64,000 nt of DNA from SXXH01 sp041165735 (GCA_046341775.1 JBKDQQ010000052.1:1-64000), one strand, 5' to 3'; counted from the stretch's first letter, positions 27,099-35,744 are shown. The notes: generated from the letters alone by a model not told the origin. A program made the numbers and translations.

Positions 27099-28306
27099 GG
27101 TGCGAGGCCGCGGACGCGGTGTTGTTCGCGCGAAGCCTCGGCCTGTTCGGCCACCACTTGGGCCAGGCGCGACGCGCCGTTCATGGCCGGCAGCTCGGCC
27201 TCGATCTGGCCGCGCGCGAGTGCGGCTTGCACGGCCCGGCGCATGCCAAGCGCGTCCGGCGTCGGCAGGCATGCGGCCAGTCCGGCCTTTTCGAGCCGTT
27301 CCGCCCGGATCAACTGCTCGCGCCGCGGGAAGCAGCGCGGCACCAGCACCGACGGCACGCGGCTCTGCAGGATCTCCACGCATGTGTTGTAGCCGCTCAT
27401 GGCGACCACGGCATCGGCGCGGGAGAGCAGGTGTGGCAGGTCGGAGTGGAACATGTGGATCTGGACTCCCCCCAGTCTTCGAACCCTGCGCTTCAAGCTC
27501 TTGAAGCGATCCTCCTCGAGGAGCGGTCCGCAGATGATCGTCGAATCCCATGCGCAGGCGCCGAGCTCGAGCGCGTCGATGTAGGTCGAAATCCTTTCGT
27601 AGCCGTCCTCGCCCCCGCCGGTCGTGACGAGCACCATCTCGCGATCTCCGGGTTCGCGCCGCATGCGCGCCGGCAACGACTCACGACCGACGTAGCCGAC
27701 ATACTCCAACCGATCGCGCAGCTCGCTCGGCACGGGGTATTCGTGGCGCGCGTCGAAGATGCGGGGATCGCCGTAGACGCAGACGCGGTCGTACCACTCG
27801 CGCAGGGCAAGCCGAGCCAAGGGACGCCCCCAGTCGCGGGCGACAGCCTCGGGCGAATCGATGATGTCGCGCACGCCGAGCACCGTGCGCGTGCCCGCCC
27901 GGCGCGTGGCCTCCAATACCTCGGCCAACTCGTCTCCAAGGCCCAGGATCTGATGGTCCACGACCAGCACGTGCGGAGCGAAGCTGCGCTGCACCTGCGA
28001 CAGGAGGCCGCGCCGCAGCTCGGTCAGCATGCCGATGTCGTCTCCCAAGGCGCGAGGCACGTAGTTGCCCGAGCCATCCTTGGACACGGAGGGCAGCTTG
28101 AGCACCTCGACACCCTCGGGCAGTGCAAAGTGGGTCGCGCACGGCGAACCGGTGGTCACGAGGATCTCCGCCTCCGGCAACAAGGAACGCACGGCGCCCG
28201 CGAGGGTCAACGTGCGGCGCAGATGTCCCAGCCCGAACGAGTCGTGGCTGTGAAACTGCACCCGCAACCGGCTGAGGCGACGGGTCTTGTTGGTGGAACG
28301 AAGCAT
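27095..28306 (-). CDS. MurG/PseG-like glycosyltransferase, first gene of the glycan operon
   Basis: A 403-residue GT-B-like protein. The N-terminus QFHSHDSFGLGHLRRTLTLAG matches the glycine-rich loop of the GT28/PseG-like group (GxGHxxR). The C-terminal half has VLVTTGGGEDGYERI, QIHMFHSDLPHLLSRADAVVAMSGYNTCVEIL and VLVPRCFPRREQLIRAERLEKAGL, the nucleotide-sugar-binding pattern of MurG-like enzymes. It may transfer a sugar or remove UDP from one. Its ATG is 22 bases downstream of the start of a -24/-12 promoter element, making it the leading gene of the operon 28306 to 18911. Confidence 0.82.
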   Translation of the reverse strand: MLRSTNKTRRLSRLRVQFHSHDSFGLGHLRRTLTLAGAVRSLLPEAEILVTTGSPCATHFALPEGVEVLKLPSVSKDGSGNYVPRALGDDIGMLTELRRGLLSQVQRSFAPHVLVVDHQILGLGDELAEVLEATRRAGTRTVLGVRDIIDSPEAVARDWGRPLARLALREWYDRVCVYGDPRIFDARHEYPVPSELRDRLEYVGYVGRESLPARMRREPGDREMVLVTTGGGEDGYERISTYIDALELGACAWDSTIICGPLLEEDRFKSLKRRVRRLGGVQIHMFHSDLPHLLSRADAVVAMSGYNTCVEILQSRVPSVLVPRCFPRREQLIRAERLEKAGLAACLPTPDALGMRRAVQAALARGQIEAELPAMNGASRLAQVVAEQAEASREQHRVRGLAP

Positions 28307-28327
28307 GGCGCTTTGCGCTCCCCGCCG

Positions 28328-28344
28328 TGCAACGGGTGTGCCAA
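28328..28344 (-). promoter_or_regulatory. Sigma-54-type -24/-12 promoter for the glycan operon
   Basis: On the minus strand the sequence is TTGGCACACCCGTTGCA. It has TTGGCAC (GG at 28342-28341) and TTGCA (GC at 28330-28329) with exactly 10 bases between GG and GC, the hallmark of RpoN promoters (TGGCACG-N4-TTGCW). It sits just upstream of the operon's first ATG (28306), leaving a leader of about 11 bases. Transcription would need RpoN and an enhancer-binding ATPase, neither of which is in this window. Confidence 0.7.
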
Positions 28345-28382
28345 TACCATCGGTCGTGGTCTTAAGCGGAGTTTGGCTGGGG

Positions 28383-28417
28383 GGCGAGAATCGCCACTCC
28401 CATGGCCCAGCGGGCCA
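28383..28417. promoter_or_regulatory. Two short inverted repeats, possible activator-binding sites
   Basis: GGCGA-GAA-TCGCC at 28383-28395 and TGGCCC-AGC-GGGCCA at 28403-28417. They lie between the two sigma-54-type promoters, where enhancer-binding activators usually bind. There is no family evidence for what binds. Confidence 0.35.
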
Positions 28418-28632
28418 TTTTCGGGCTTCCGGGCCGGTTGCCGATTCTTGTGGCACAGGAGCTCGCAGAGGCGCGGGACACGCCGCTAGTCCAATTTCTG
28501 GAATAGAGGTGCGTCTTCAGGCCCATTCGCCGAATGCCCGCACGCAATGCGCAGCGCGGTTCCCGCGCCCCATGACCTGAAACGAGCGATTTTTGGCCTG
28601 CAGGGGGCACATGGAGGCCACGCCCAGAAAAC

Positions 28633-28649
28633 TTGGCACTCCGCTTGCA
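28633..28649 (+). promoter_or_regulatory. Sigma-54-type -24/-12 promoter facing the secreted-protein gene
   Basis: TTGGCACTCCGCTTGCA: the TGGCAC and TTGCA elements are exact, with 10 bases between GG (28635-28636) and GC (28647-28648). The start of transcription would be near 28660, leaving about 165 bases of leader before the ATG at 28827. Confidence 0.7.
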
Positions 28650-28826
28650 GAAGTTGCCCGACGGGGCCGGACGCCGCGCTCGCGCCTGCACGCGCATGCG
28701 GAAGCGCGAGTTGTGGCCGAACCTGGTCGCAGGCCTGGTGGAAACCCGTTCCCATCCCTGCCAGAAACCCGCCAAGCGGCGCAACGGGCCCATCCCCATC
28801 AACCACCCCCCGCCCTAGGCTTGATC

Positions 28827-30431
28827 ATGCTCCGCAACTCCCTCGCGCTCTGGGCCCTCGCCCTCCTCGCCTCGACCGCGCGCGCCGACCTGCTCGTCGG
28901 TCGCCTCGTCGACACCAACGGAACACCGGTGGCCTTCGGAGACCTCGACTTCCGCTTCCCGGGCGGATCCGGCGGCAGTCCGGCCACCGTCAACGACGGC
29001 ACGAACGCCCTTGGGCAGTTCGCCGTGACCATCGCCGCCGGAGGCTACGACGTGACTTTCAACCCGCCGCGCGGCACCAGCCTGCTGGGCGTGGAGCGCG
29101 CATCGGTCATTGTCGCCGGCACGACCAACATCGGCGACGTGGTGCTGCCCTTCGGGCGCACGATCTCCGGCGTGGTGACGAACGCCGCCGGCACCGGCGT
29201 GGTCGGCGTCAACTTCGACGCCATCGACTCGAACGGCGTCGATCAGGCGGTGCTGTACGACTCCTCGCTGGCGGGCGGCGCGTTCTCGTTCAACGTGCCG
29301 GCCGGCCAGTACCAGCTGAAGCTCGACCCAGGGGGCGTGGTGGGCCAAGTGCTGGCCCCGACCAGCCTGCCGCTCGACGCCACCGCTGGTCCCGTGAACC
29401 TCGGCGTGATCGCCTTGCAGCAGGGCTTCCTCGTCTCGGCGATCGTGCGCAACTCGTCGAACCTGCCCATGGCCAACGTCGACATCGACGTGCGCGACGC
29501 GGCGACCATGCAGGCGCTCCACACCCCCGGCGACGACAGCAGCGCGACGGGTCTGGTCGACGTGGTCGTGCCCGCCGGCACGTACTACTTCGACATCAGG
29601 CCCTCCTTCGCCACGGGCATGGCGCCGCGTCGGATCGGCCCGACGAGCGTGGGGGCGAACATGACCCTGGGCATCGTGCAGTTGCAGGCGGGGTTCGCCC
29701 TGACCGGCGTGGTGCGCGACGCCCATGGCACGGCGGTGCCGGGTGCGAACATCGACCTCGTCTCCTCGACCACGCAAGTCGAAGCGCTGCTGGTCGCCGA
29801 CGGCACGGATGCGACAGGTGCCTACGCCGTGCGGGCGCCCGCCGGCACTTGGGACATCGAGTTCAAGGCGCCTGGTGGAGCGAATCTCGGCTCGCAGTTC
29901 GTGCCGGGCTTCGTCCTCGCGGCCAACGCCGTGCTCGACGGCGTGCTGCCGCCGGGAGTCGCCTACGTCTGCGTCGCCGATGGAGTCTCGTCCGCCACCT
30001 GCCCGTGCGGCAACGACGGCAGCCCCGGCGTCGTGTCTGGGTGCGTCAATTCACTCGGCGCCGGCGCCAGCTTGCGAGCCAGTGGCGCCGCGCGCGTCTC
30101 GGCCGACACGTTCGTGCTGCAGGGGACGCAAATGCCGAACAGCTCGGCGCTCTACTTCCAGGGCACGAACTTGGCCGGAGCTGGACTCGGCACGGCCTTC
30201 GGCGACGGCTTGCGTTGCGCGGCCGGTTCGGTGATCCGCCTCGCCACGCGCACCAACACCCTTTCCGGTTCGAGCTACCCGGCGGGGACCGACCTGCCCA
30301 TCTCCATCCGGGGACTCGTCTCCGCGGGCGGCACGCGCGTCTACCAGGTCTGGTATCGCAACGCGGCCGCCTACTGCACCGCCAGCACGTTCAATCTGAC
30401 CAACGGCGCGCAGGTGACATGGGCGCCCTGA
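28827..30431 (+). CDS. Secreted repeat protein with planctomycete-style Cys-rich C-terminal tail
   Basis: A 534-residue protein with a signal peptide (LALWALALLASTARA). Residues about 22-370 are four or more carboxypeptidase-regulatory-like beta modules of the type VGRLVDTNGTPVAFGDLDF, ISGVVTNAAGTGVVGVNFD and LTGVVRDAHGTAVPGANID, each with a PAGxYxxxF or similar strand. After residue 375 comes CPCGNDGSPGVVSGCVNSLGAGASL and finally AYCTASTFNLTNGAQVTWAP; I remember this kind of tail from planctomycete secreted proteins, but cannot verify it here. No enzyme motif. It shares the control region with the glycan operon, so the two may be co-regulated surface components. A TAGGCT box 5 bases before the ATG could be a second start. 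Confidence 0.8.
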   Translation: MLRNSLALWALALLASTARADLLVGRLVDTNGTPVAFGDLDFRFPGGSGGSPATVNDGTNALGQFAVTIAAGGYDVTFNPPRGTSLLGVERASVIVAGTTNIGDVVLPFGRTISGVVTNAAGTGVVGVNFDAIDSNGVDQAVLYDSSLAGGAFSFNVPAGQYQLKLDPGGVVGQVLAPTSLPLDATAGPVNLGVIALQQGFLVSAIVRNSSNLPMANVDIDVRDAATMQALHTPGDDSSATGLVDVVVPAGTYYFDIRPSFATGMAPRRIGPTSVGANMTLGIVQLQAGFALTGVVRDAHGTAVPGANIDLVSSTTQVEALLVADGTDATGAYAVRAPAGTWDIEFKAPGGANLGSQFVPGFVLAANAVLDGVLPPGVAYVCVADGVSSATCPCGNDGSPGVVSGCVNSLGAGASLRASGAARVSADTFVLQGTQMPNSSALYFQGTNLAGAGLGTAFGDGLRCAAGSVIRLATRTNTLSGSSYPAGTDLPISIRGLVSAGGTRVYQVWYRNAAAYCTASTFNLTNGAQVTWAP

Positions 30432-30442
30432 GGACCCGCGCC

Positions 30443-32861
30443 ATGCCGCCCGCCAAGGCGCGGACCGCCTTGGCGACCGCGCTGGCGCTGGCGCTGGCGG
30501 CGGGCTGCGGACGCCTTTCGCTGGACTCGGAGCCGGAACCGTCGGGGCCGCGACCGCTAGATCCACTGCCCGGCGCGCACGCCAGCCTGGGCCTGATGTC
30601 GGCCGTGGGCGGCGACGGCCGGGTGCGGGTGCGTTGGCGACTGCCGGAGGACGAGCGCTCGCTGCCCACTCGGTTGGCGGTGTTCCTCGGACCCGACCCG
30701 TCAACTTTGCTTGACAACGAGCCACGCGAGGTCGTGGAGGCCTCCGGCGACGCGCTGTGGAGCGGACTTCCGGCCGAGCAGCTGCTGCACGCGAGGCTCG
30801 CGGCCCGCGACGAGGACCGCGACCGGTGGGTCGAACTAGGACCGGTGCTAACCTGCCACACCGGCGCCCCGCTCTACGTCGATCCGATCGCGGGCGACGA
30901 CACGCGCGACGGCGCCAGCCCCGCGACGGCCCTGCGCGACCTGACCTTGGCGCTCGTGCTGGCCCCCCTCTCGGGCAAGCGCGTCGTCTGGGTCGCCGGT
31001 GGCGACCAACTGGCGGTCCAGCTGCCACTGGCGACCGGACTGCATCTCGCCGGCGGCTTCGGCCCCGAATTCGCCCTGGGCCGGAGGGACCCGGCGAACT
31101 TCCCCACGAGGCTCGTCGCCGTGGACGACCCCGCCGCCGCCGTGGATCCAGCGCTCGTGACGCTAGGTGCCGGCGAGGAAGGCGCGTTCGCCGCGATCGA
31201 CGGATTCCAACTGGCCGGGCTGGCGACGACCGGCTCCGGGCTGGAGTCCTCGGGACGCGACCTGCAGGCCTGCGGCGTCGAGATCGAAGGCTGCGTGCGC
31301 GGCTTCCGCCTGCGTTCGGCTCCGGACGCGCCGGAGACCGAAGTCGTGCTGGCCGGATGCTCGGCGCGCGGCGCGATCAACGAGGGCCTGTCGGTCGATG
31401 GCAGCTTCGACCTCGTGCTCGAAGGCTGCGACTTCGACAACAACGGCGCGGAAGGCGCCTCGCTGGGCAGGCTGCACGCGCCGTCCGGCGCGTCCATCGC
31501 GCTGGTCGTTCGCGGCTGCCGCTTCACGCGCAACGCGCAAGAGGGCCTGGACGCGCAACTGGCGGCTCCTGCGGGCGCCAGCGGGCCGGGAGGCCGTTTC
31601 TCGCTCGAGCTCTTGGACAACGACTTCATCGGCAACGCCCTGGACGGCCTCAAGATCGACATCGACTACGAAGCGTTCCCGAACTGGGACGCGCGCATCG
31701 TGGCGCGCGGCTTGTCGGCGCGGGACAACGGACTCTCCGGAGTCAACCTCGACCTGGACGCCTCGTGCAGCGTCTTGCTGCACCGCATCGCCTCCGCGGC
31801 CAACGCCGGGGACGGAATCCGCGTGGCCTCGGAGTCGCACGCGGGATTGGCCACGGTGTCCGCGAGCGCCGCGTGGGGCAACCTCGGCGCGGGATTGCGC
31901 AGCACCTTCGGCAACTTCGCCGTTTGCGCTTCGCACTGCGGATTCGCCGGCAACGCGCAGGGCGGATTCGTCGCCGAAGCGGCGCGCGGCGTGGCCGTGT
32001 CCTGCAGCGCGGACGCGCAACCGCAAGCCTGGATCGGCGTCGACGAGCACGGCTGCGTACAACGCGACGAGCACGATCCCGACCTGCACGCGAGCATGCC
32101 CTTGGACTATGCGCGGGTCGAGGCGCTGGTCGCCGGCGGCGTGCGACTCGAGTCCGCGCCCCCCCGCGGCGCGGGCGCGGGGGGGGGACGGGCCGGCGCC
32201 GCCGTCCCCCCCCCGGGGGGCGCCCCGCCCGGCGGGGGGCGCCGGCGGCGGGCGCCGCGCGGCCGCGCCCGCTCGCGGCGCGGGCGCGGGGTTCGACCGG
32301 GCCGGCGACGCCGTCCCCCGCGCGGTCGTCGCCGCGCCGGGCGCGGTGCTCGAACTCGCTCCCGCCCCCGCGGCCCGGCGCGTGCCCACGATGGGCTGGT
32401 TCCTGCTGGACGAGGGATCGGACGAGGATTGGCGCGCGACGCCAGGCGGCCAACTCGTCGCCGCGGGCTGGCCCGCGCCCGACGGTGCGCGTCCCGACGC
32501 GGGGCCCTTCGGCGCACCGTTGGCCGGAGTTCCCGGGCGCGAGGATCCGCTGCCCGCCACCGCCTTCCATGTCGCGCGCTGCAGCCCCGCCACGTCCGTG
32601 GCCGTGCCCGCCGGCGCCAACTTGTCGATCGAATTCGCGGGCGGCGCGCCGGACCCCGCCAGCCTGCCGTCCGGAGTGGCGTGCTTCCGCGGATCGGCGC
32701 CCCTGGCAACCGCGATCGGCGTCGCGTCCGGACGCGTCACGCTGGCGCCGCCGCCGGGGGGGTGGCGTCCGGACGACCGCGTCGAACTGCAGCCCGGCCT
32801 GCGCTCGACGGAAGGCGAGCCTCTCGCCGCGCCGGTGCTGCTGGTCCTGGCCCGCCCCTGA
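30443..32861 (+). CDS. Lipoprotein with parallel beta-helix repeats, frame-shifted near its 3' end
   Basis: The N-terminus (ALATALALALAAGCGRL) is a lipoprotein signal with Cys near residue 18. Next comes a fibronectin-III-like stretch (RVRVRWRLPEDERS, VELGPVLTC), then YVDPIAGDDTRDGASPATALRDL, and helical-coil repeats typical of right-handed beta-helix proteins (VVLAGCSARG, LVLEGCDFDNNGAEG, LVVRGCRFTRNAQEG, LELLDNDFIGNALDG). The frame from 30443 loses coding character at about 32157 and sensible coding resumes in the +1 frame (VLELAPAPAARRVPTMGWFLLD) until TGA at 32859. The break coincides with an extreme GC tract, so either a sequencing indel or a real frameshift. It also holds a perfect copy of the palindrome at 30700. 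Confidence 0.7.
30700..30715. repeat. Dispersed palindrome, perfect copy
   Basis: GTCAA-CTTTGC-TTGAC, inside the beta-helix lipoprotein gene; it encodes S-T-L-L-D in the gene's frame. Confidence 0.7.
32157..32290. other. Extreme G+C tract with long homopolymers and an 11-bp inverted repeat
   Basis: Almost no A or T for over 110 bases. Runs of nine G (32179-32187) and nine C (32206-32214) form arms GGGGGGGGGAC and GTCCCCCCCCC with a 14-base loop; further runs of 6-7 follow. The reading frame of the surrounding gene changes inside it. Such a tract can fold strongly or as a quadruplex, and is also a typical place for sequencing or assembly errors. Confidence 0.7.
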
Positions 32862-32870
32862 GGGCCGGCC

Positions 32871-32886
32871 GTCAGGCATATTTGAC
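32871..32886. repeat. Dispersed palindrome, one mismatch, between converging genes
   Basis: GTCAG-GCATAT-TTGAC. It lies in the 36 bases between the stops of the beta-helix gene (32861) and the oxidoreductase gene (32898), flanked by GGCCGGC-rich sequence. Confidence 0.5.
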
Positions 32887-32897
32887 AAGACCGGCGC

Positions 32898-34889
32898 TCA
32901 GGCCGGCGCGACGTCGACCATGGTCGAGTACTGGACGTTGCCGTCGCCGAGGTCGGAGACCGCGCCGGAGACCAGCGCGTTGACGCCCACGCCCTCGACC
33001 AGGTCCTCGCCGCGCGGCAGGCCGTCGATGCGGGCGCAGTCGCGCGGCATGGACTCGTCGGCGGCGGCCTCGAGCACGAGCGACCCGTGCGCGTTGGCCA
33101 GGCGCGCGCGGGAGCCGGGGGCGATGCCGAGGCGTGCGAGCTCGGCGGGATGCAGGTGGACCCGCGGACGGCCTGCCTTCTGGCGGTGGCGCGCGGAGTG
33201 GAGGTAGGTCGAGTTGTGCGTGTGGACGCTGGGCGCGAGCACCAGCCAATGGCCGCGCGCGTCCCCGCAGGCGTCGTCCGGCGTCCACGTGGCGAGCGCG
33301 GGCTGGCCGATGGCGGCGCAGGCGCGACTCGACAGCTCGACGCGGCCGGAGGGCGTGCCGCGATCGTCGAAGCGCGGCGAACCGAGCTTGACGGGTTCGC
33401 CCGCGCGCACGCGTTCGAGGCCTCCCTCCGGCAGCCGGCCCGCGCAGCGCGCCACGAAGTCGTCGCACAAGCGCTCGTCGTCGACCTCGTGGCACTCGGA
33501 CGGCAGGCCGAGGCGTCGCGCGATGGCGGCGAAGGTCTGCACGTTGCTGCGCGCCTCGGCGGGCGCCGCGAGGGCCGGCCGCGCGCGCTGCATGCGGCGA
33601 TGGCCGAAGCTGCGGTACACGTCGTGGTGCTCGAGGAAGCAGGTCGCCGGCAGCACGACGTCGGCGAGTCGCGCCGTGTCGGTCATGACTTGCTCGTGCA
33701 CGACGACGAAGAGGTCGTCGCGCGCCAACCCGCGTCGCACGCGGTTGGAGTCGGGCAGCACCACAGCCGGGTTGTGGCACCACACGAAGGCCGCGCCGAA
33801 GGCGCCCGCCTCCAGCGTGCGCCCGATGCCGACCTGGCTGGTGTGCACGAGCGGCGTCGCCGCCGGACGAAGGTCGGGACGCATGATCCAGTCCTCGGGA
33901 AGCTGGAAGTGCTCCCAGCTCTCGTAGTGCAGCCGATCGGCGTGGCCGAGGATCGCGCACAAGGACGCCAGCGCGCGCATGCCCATCGCGCCGTTCCTGC
34001 GACGGGTCCAGCCGATGCCGGACTTGATGAAGGGGGCGCGCGCGCGGGACAGCAAGTCGAACAGGCGCAGCACGCGCTCGGGCGCGAGCCCCGTGGCGCG
34101 CTCGCAGGCGCCGAGGTCGTGGCCGCGGCGGACATGCGCCTCGAACTCGTCGTGGCCCAGGCACTCCGCCCGCGCCCGCGCCGCGTCGACCACGCCGCGT
34201 TCGAAGGCGAGGCGCGCCAACGCGAGGCAGAGCATCGAGTCGCTGCCCGGACGGACGACGAAGCCCTCGCCGCCGCGCGCCTCGACGTCCTTCATCGTGT
34301 CCGTGCGCCAGATGTCGACGACGAACGAGCCGGCGCCCGCCTGCTGCGCGCGGCGCAGCGGCGCCTGGATGTGCTGCACGGTGCGCGCCGCGTCGCAACC
34401 CCACAATCCGACCAGGTCGCAACGCTCGACCTCCTCGATGTCGGGGCCGATGCAGCGCCCGAGCACCGCCGCGTAGCCCTCCTGGCCGGCTGCATCGCAC
34501 ACGCCGCCGTCGTGGAAGGTCGCGCCCAGGGCGTGCATGGCGCGCAACGGGAACTTGCGCTGCACGAGGCCCATCGTCCCGCCGTACCACAAGGCGAGGA
34601 TGTCCGCCGGCCGCAGGCGCGAGACGCGTTCGCACACGACATCGAGCGCCTCGTCCCAACTGGCGCGCTCCAGTCGGCCGCCCTTCCTCACCAGCGGATG
34701 CAGCACGCGTTCCGGCGAGGACAGCAGTTCGCCGTACAGCATGGTCTTGCCGCACAAGGTCCCGCGCGAGTGCCCGTGGCGCGGATCGCCCTTCAGCCGC
34801 AGCAGCGTGCCGTCCGCGCCGACCTCGGCGAGCACTCCGCAGGCGTCGGCGCAGTCGAGCGGGCAGGTCGTGGCGATCGTGCGATCCAT
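32898..34889 (-). CDS. Molybdopterin-dependent oxidoreductase (DMSO reductase family)
   Basis: A 663-residue protein of the MopB superfamily. Cys9, Cys13, Cys17 and Cys46 (CPLDCADAC, then RGTLCGK) bind a [4Fe-4S] cluster. The rest shows molybdopterin-binding blocks such as DILALWYGGTMG, DLVGLWGCDAARTVQH, GFVVRPGSDSMLCLALARL, IKSGIGWTRRRNGAMG and the C-terminal HSARHRQKAGRPRVHLHPAELARLGI. A Cys in FHDGGVCDAAGQEG could be the Mo ligand. There is no Tat signal, so it is probably cytoplasmic. The substrate is unknown. Upstream come two small lipoprotein genes in the same direction (gap 20 bases). ATG at 34889 is the only start that keeps the first cluster Cys. Confidence 0.9.
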   Translation of the reverse strand: MDRTIATTCPLDCADACGVLAEVGADGTLLRLKGDPRHGHSRGTLCGKTMLYGELLSSPERVLHPLVRKGGRLERASWDEALDVVCERVSRLRPADILALWYGGTMGLVQRKFPLRAMHALGATFHDGGVCDAAGQEGYAAVLGRCIGPDIEEVERCDLVGLWGCDAARTVQHIQAPLRRAQQAGAGSFVVDIWRTDTMKDVEARGGEGFVVRPGSDSMLCLALARLAFERGVVDAARARAECLGHDEFEAHVRRGHDLGACERATGLAPERVLRLFDLLSRARAPFIKSGIGWTRRRNGAMGMRALASLCAILGHADRLHYESWEHFQLPEDWIMRPDLRPAATPLVHTSQVGIGRTLEAGAFGAAFVWCHNPAVVLPDSNRVRRGLARDDLFVVVHEQVMTDTARLADVVLPATCFLEHHDVYRSFGHRRMQRARPALAAPAEARSNVQTFAAIARRLGLPSECHEVDDERLCDDFVARCAGRLPEGGLERVRAGEPVKLGSPRFDDRGTPSGRVELSSRACAAIGQPALATWTPDDACGDARGHWLVLAPSVHTHNSTYLHSARHRQKAGRPRVHLHPAELARLGIAPGSRARLANAHGSLVLEAAADESMPRDCARIDGLPRGEDLVEGVGVNALVSGAVSDLGDGNVQYSTMVDVAPA

Positions 34890-34909
34890 GGCGTCTCCTG
34901 GCGCGGGGG

Positions 34910-35332
34910 TCATTCGACGCTGGCCGGGCGCCTCTCGCTCTGCTTGCGCAGGTCGTCGAGCAAGCCTTCGGCCGTGGCGACCAGCGTGCCGTCGCCGTCG
35001 AAGAAGAGCACGTGCCCGCGGACGAGGGCTTGCGCGTCGCTGTAGTCGAACTGGGCGTCGAGGCCCTTCTGCAGCGGCACCGAGACGGACACGCCGAGTT
35101 CCTCCTGCTCGAGCCCGCCCCAGGCGAGGGCCACGCCGTCCTTCGGGAGCTCCCACGCCTCGAGGGGCGCGCCCAGCCGCCGCAGCGCGTCCTCCATGTC
35201 GTCGGCGCCGGCCACGAGGGCGTGGACCTCCGCGTCGGTCGGGCGCAGTCCGATGCGCTCGCGCGACCAGTCGAGCTGCACGCACGCGGCGCAGCCCGCC
35301 GCGAGCATCAGCGACCGGACAAGTCCTGCCAT
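34910..35332 (-). CDS. Small predicted lipoprotein, function unknown
   Basis: A 140-residue protein with a lipoprotein-type N-terminus, LVRSLMLAAGCAACVQL, placing a lipidated Cys near residue 14. The mature part is acidic and amphipathic (ALVAGADDMEDALRRLGAPLEAWELPKDG) and includes GVSVSVPLQKGLDAQFDYSDAQALVRGHVLFFDGDG. The layout (a short helical part, then beta strands with a WxxPxxG-like turn) recalls BamE-like folds, as in its neighbour, but I cannot be sure. Its first 25 bases overlap the end of the upstream lipoprotein gene, so the two are coupled. Confidence 0.65.
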   Translation of the reverse strand: MAGLVRSLMLAAGCAACVQLDWSRERIGLRPTDAEVHALVAGADDMEDALRRLGAPLEAWELPKDGVALAWGGLEQEELGVSVSVPLQKGLDAQFDYSDAQALVRGHVLFFDGDGTLVATAEGLLDDLRKQSERRPASVE

Positions 35333-35694
35333 GGCATGGCCCAATCGGCGTCGGCCGCCTCGAAGCTCGACCCCATGTGCGAGAGCCGATCCTGCTCGTC
35401 GAAGAAGAACCACACGCGGTCGGTGCGCGTGTCGCGGTTGACGAAGGTCACCACGAACAAGGTCAGTCCGGCGACCTTGCCGTTGCTGTGGTCGTAGCGC
35501 CACGCGCTGCGCCGGCCGAGCTGCACCACCTCGTTGGGCGCGCCCATGGCGGCGGCCACCTCCTGCGCGGTGCTCGTGCCGACGACGAACTTCGACAAGT
35601 CGCGCCGCGCCAAGGGCTCGTTGGTCGAATCGCGCGCGAGGAAGCAGGAGGCGCAGCCCAGCGCCAGGCACAGGGCGGCGAGGATGGTTCTCAT
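35308..35694 (-). CDS. SmpA/BamE-like outer-membrane lipoprotein
   Basis: A 128-residue protein with lipobox LALGC (Cys near residue 14). The mature part has VGTSTAQEVAAAMGAPNEVVQLGRRSAWRYDHSNGK, then LTLFVVTFVNRDTRTDRVWFFFDEQDRL. The pattern G-T-x2-EV-x4-G-x-P and W-x-Y is that of the SmpA/OmlA (BamE) domain, found in outer-membrane assembly and other small lipoproteins. The usual BamE is of similar length. It is the first gene of a minus-strand set leading to the molybdopterin oxidoreductase. Confidence 0.7.
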   Translation of the reverse strand: MRTILAALCLALGCASCFLARDSTNEPLARRDLSKFVVGTSTAQEVAAAMGAPNEVVQLGRRSAWRYDHSNGKVAGLTLFVVTFVNRDTRTDRVWFFFDEQDRLSHMGSSFEAADADWAMPWQDLSGR

Positions 35695-35701
35695 GGCCTA
35701 G

Positions 35702-35710
35702 TGGTATACA
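35702..35710 (+). promoter_or_regulatory. Possible extended -10 promoter for the glycosyltransferase pair
   Basis: TGG-TATACA is in the 50-base gap between divergent genes, the most AT-rich stretch nearby. Transcription would start near 35717, about 28 bases before the GTG at 35745. No -35 box is visible. Confidence 0.3.
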
Positions 35711-35744
35711 AGAACTCGGGCGCGTGCGCCCGACGACCTCCACG

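Larger units (their letters stand above)
28307..28826. other. 520-base control region between the glycan operon and a secreted-protein gene
   Basis: No gene fits here. It is visibly less GC-rich than its surroundings and holds two outward-pointing sigma-54-type promoters (28328-28344 minus, 28633-28649 plus), two short inverted repeats at 28383-28417 and a TAGGCT box at 28816-28821. Confidence 0.7.

Noticed and set aside
28443..28463. A third sigma-54-like element (TGGCAC near 28450)
   Set aside because: GG is followed by CG, not GC, at the required 10-base spacing.
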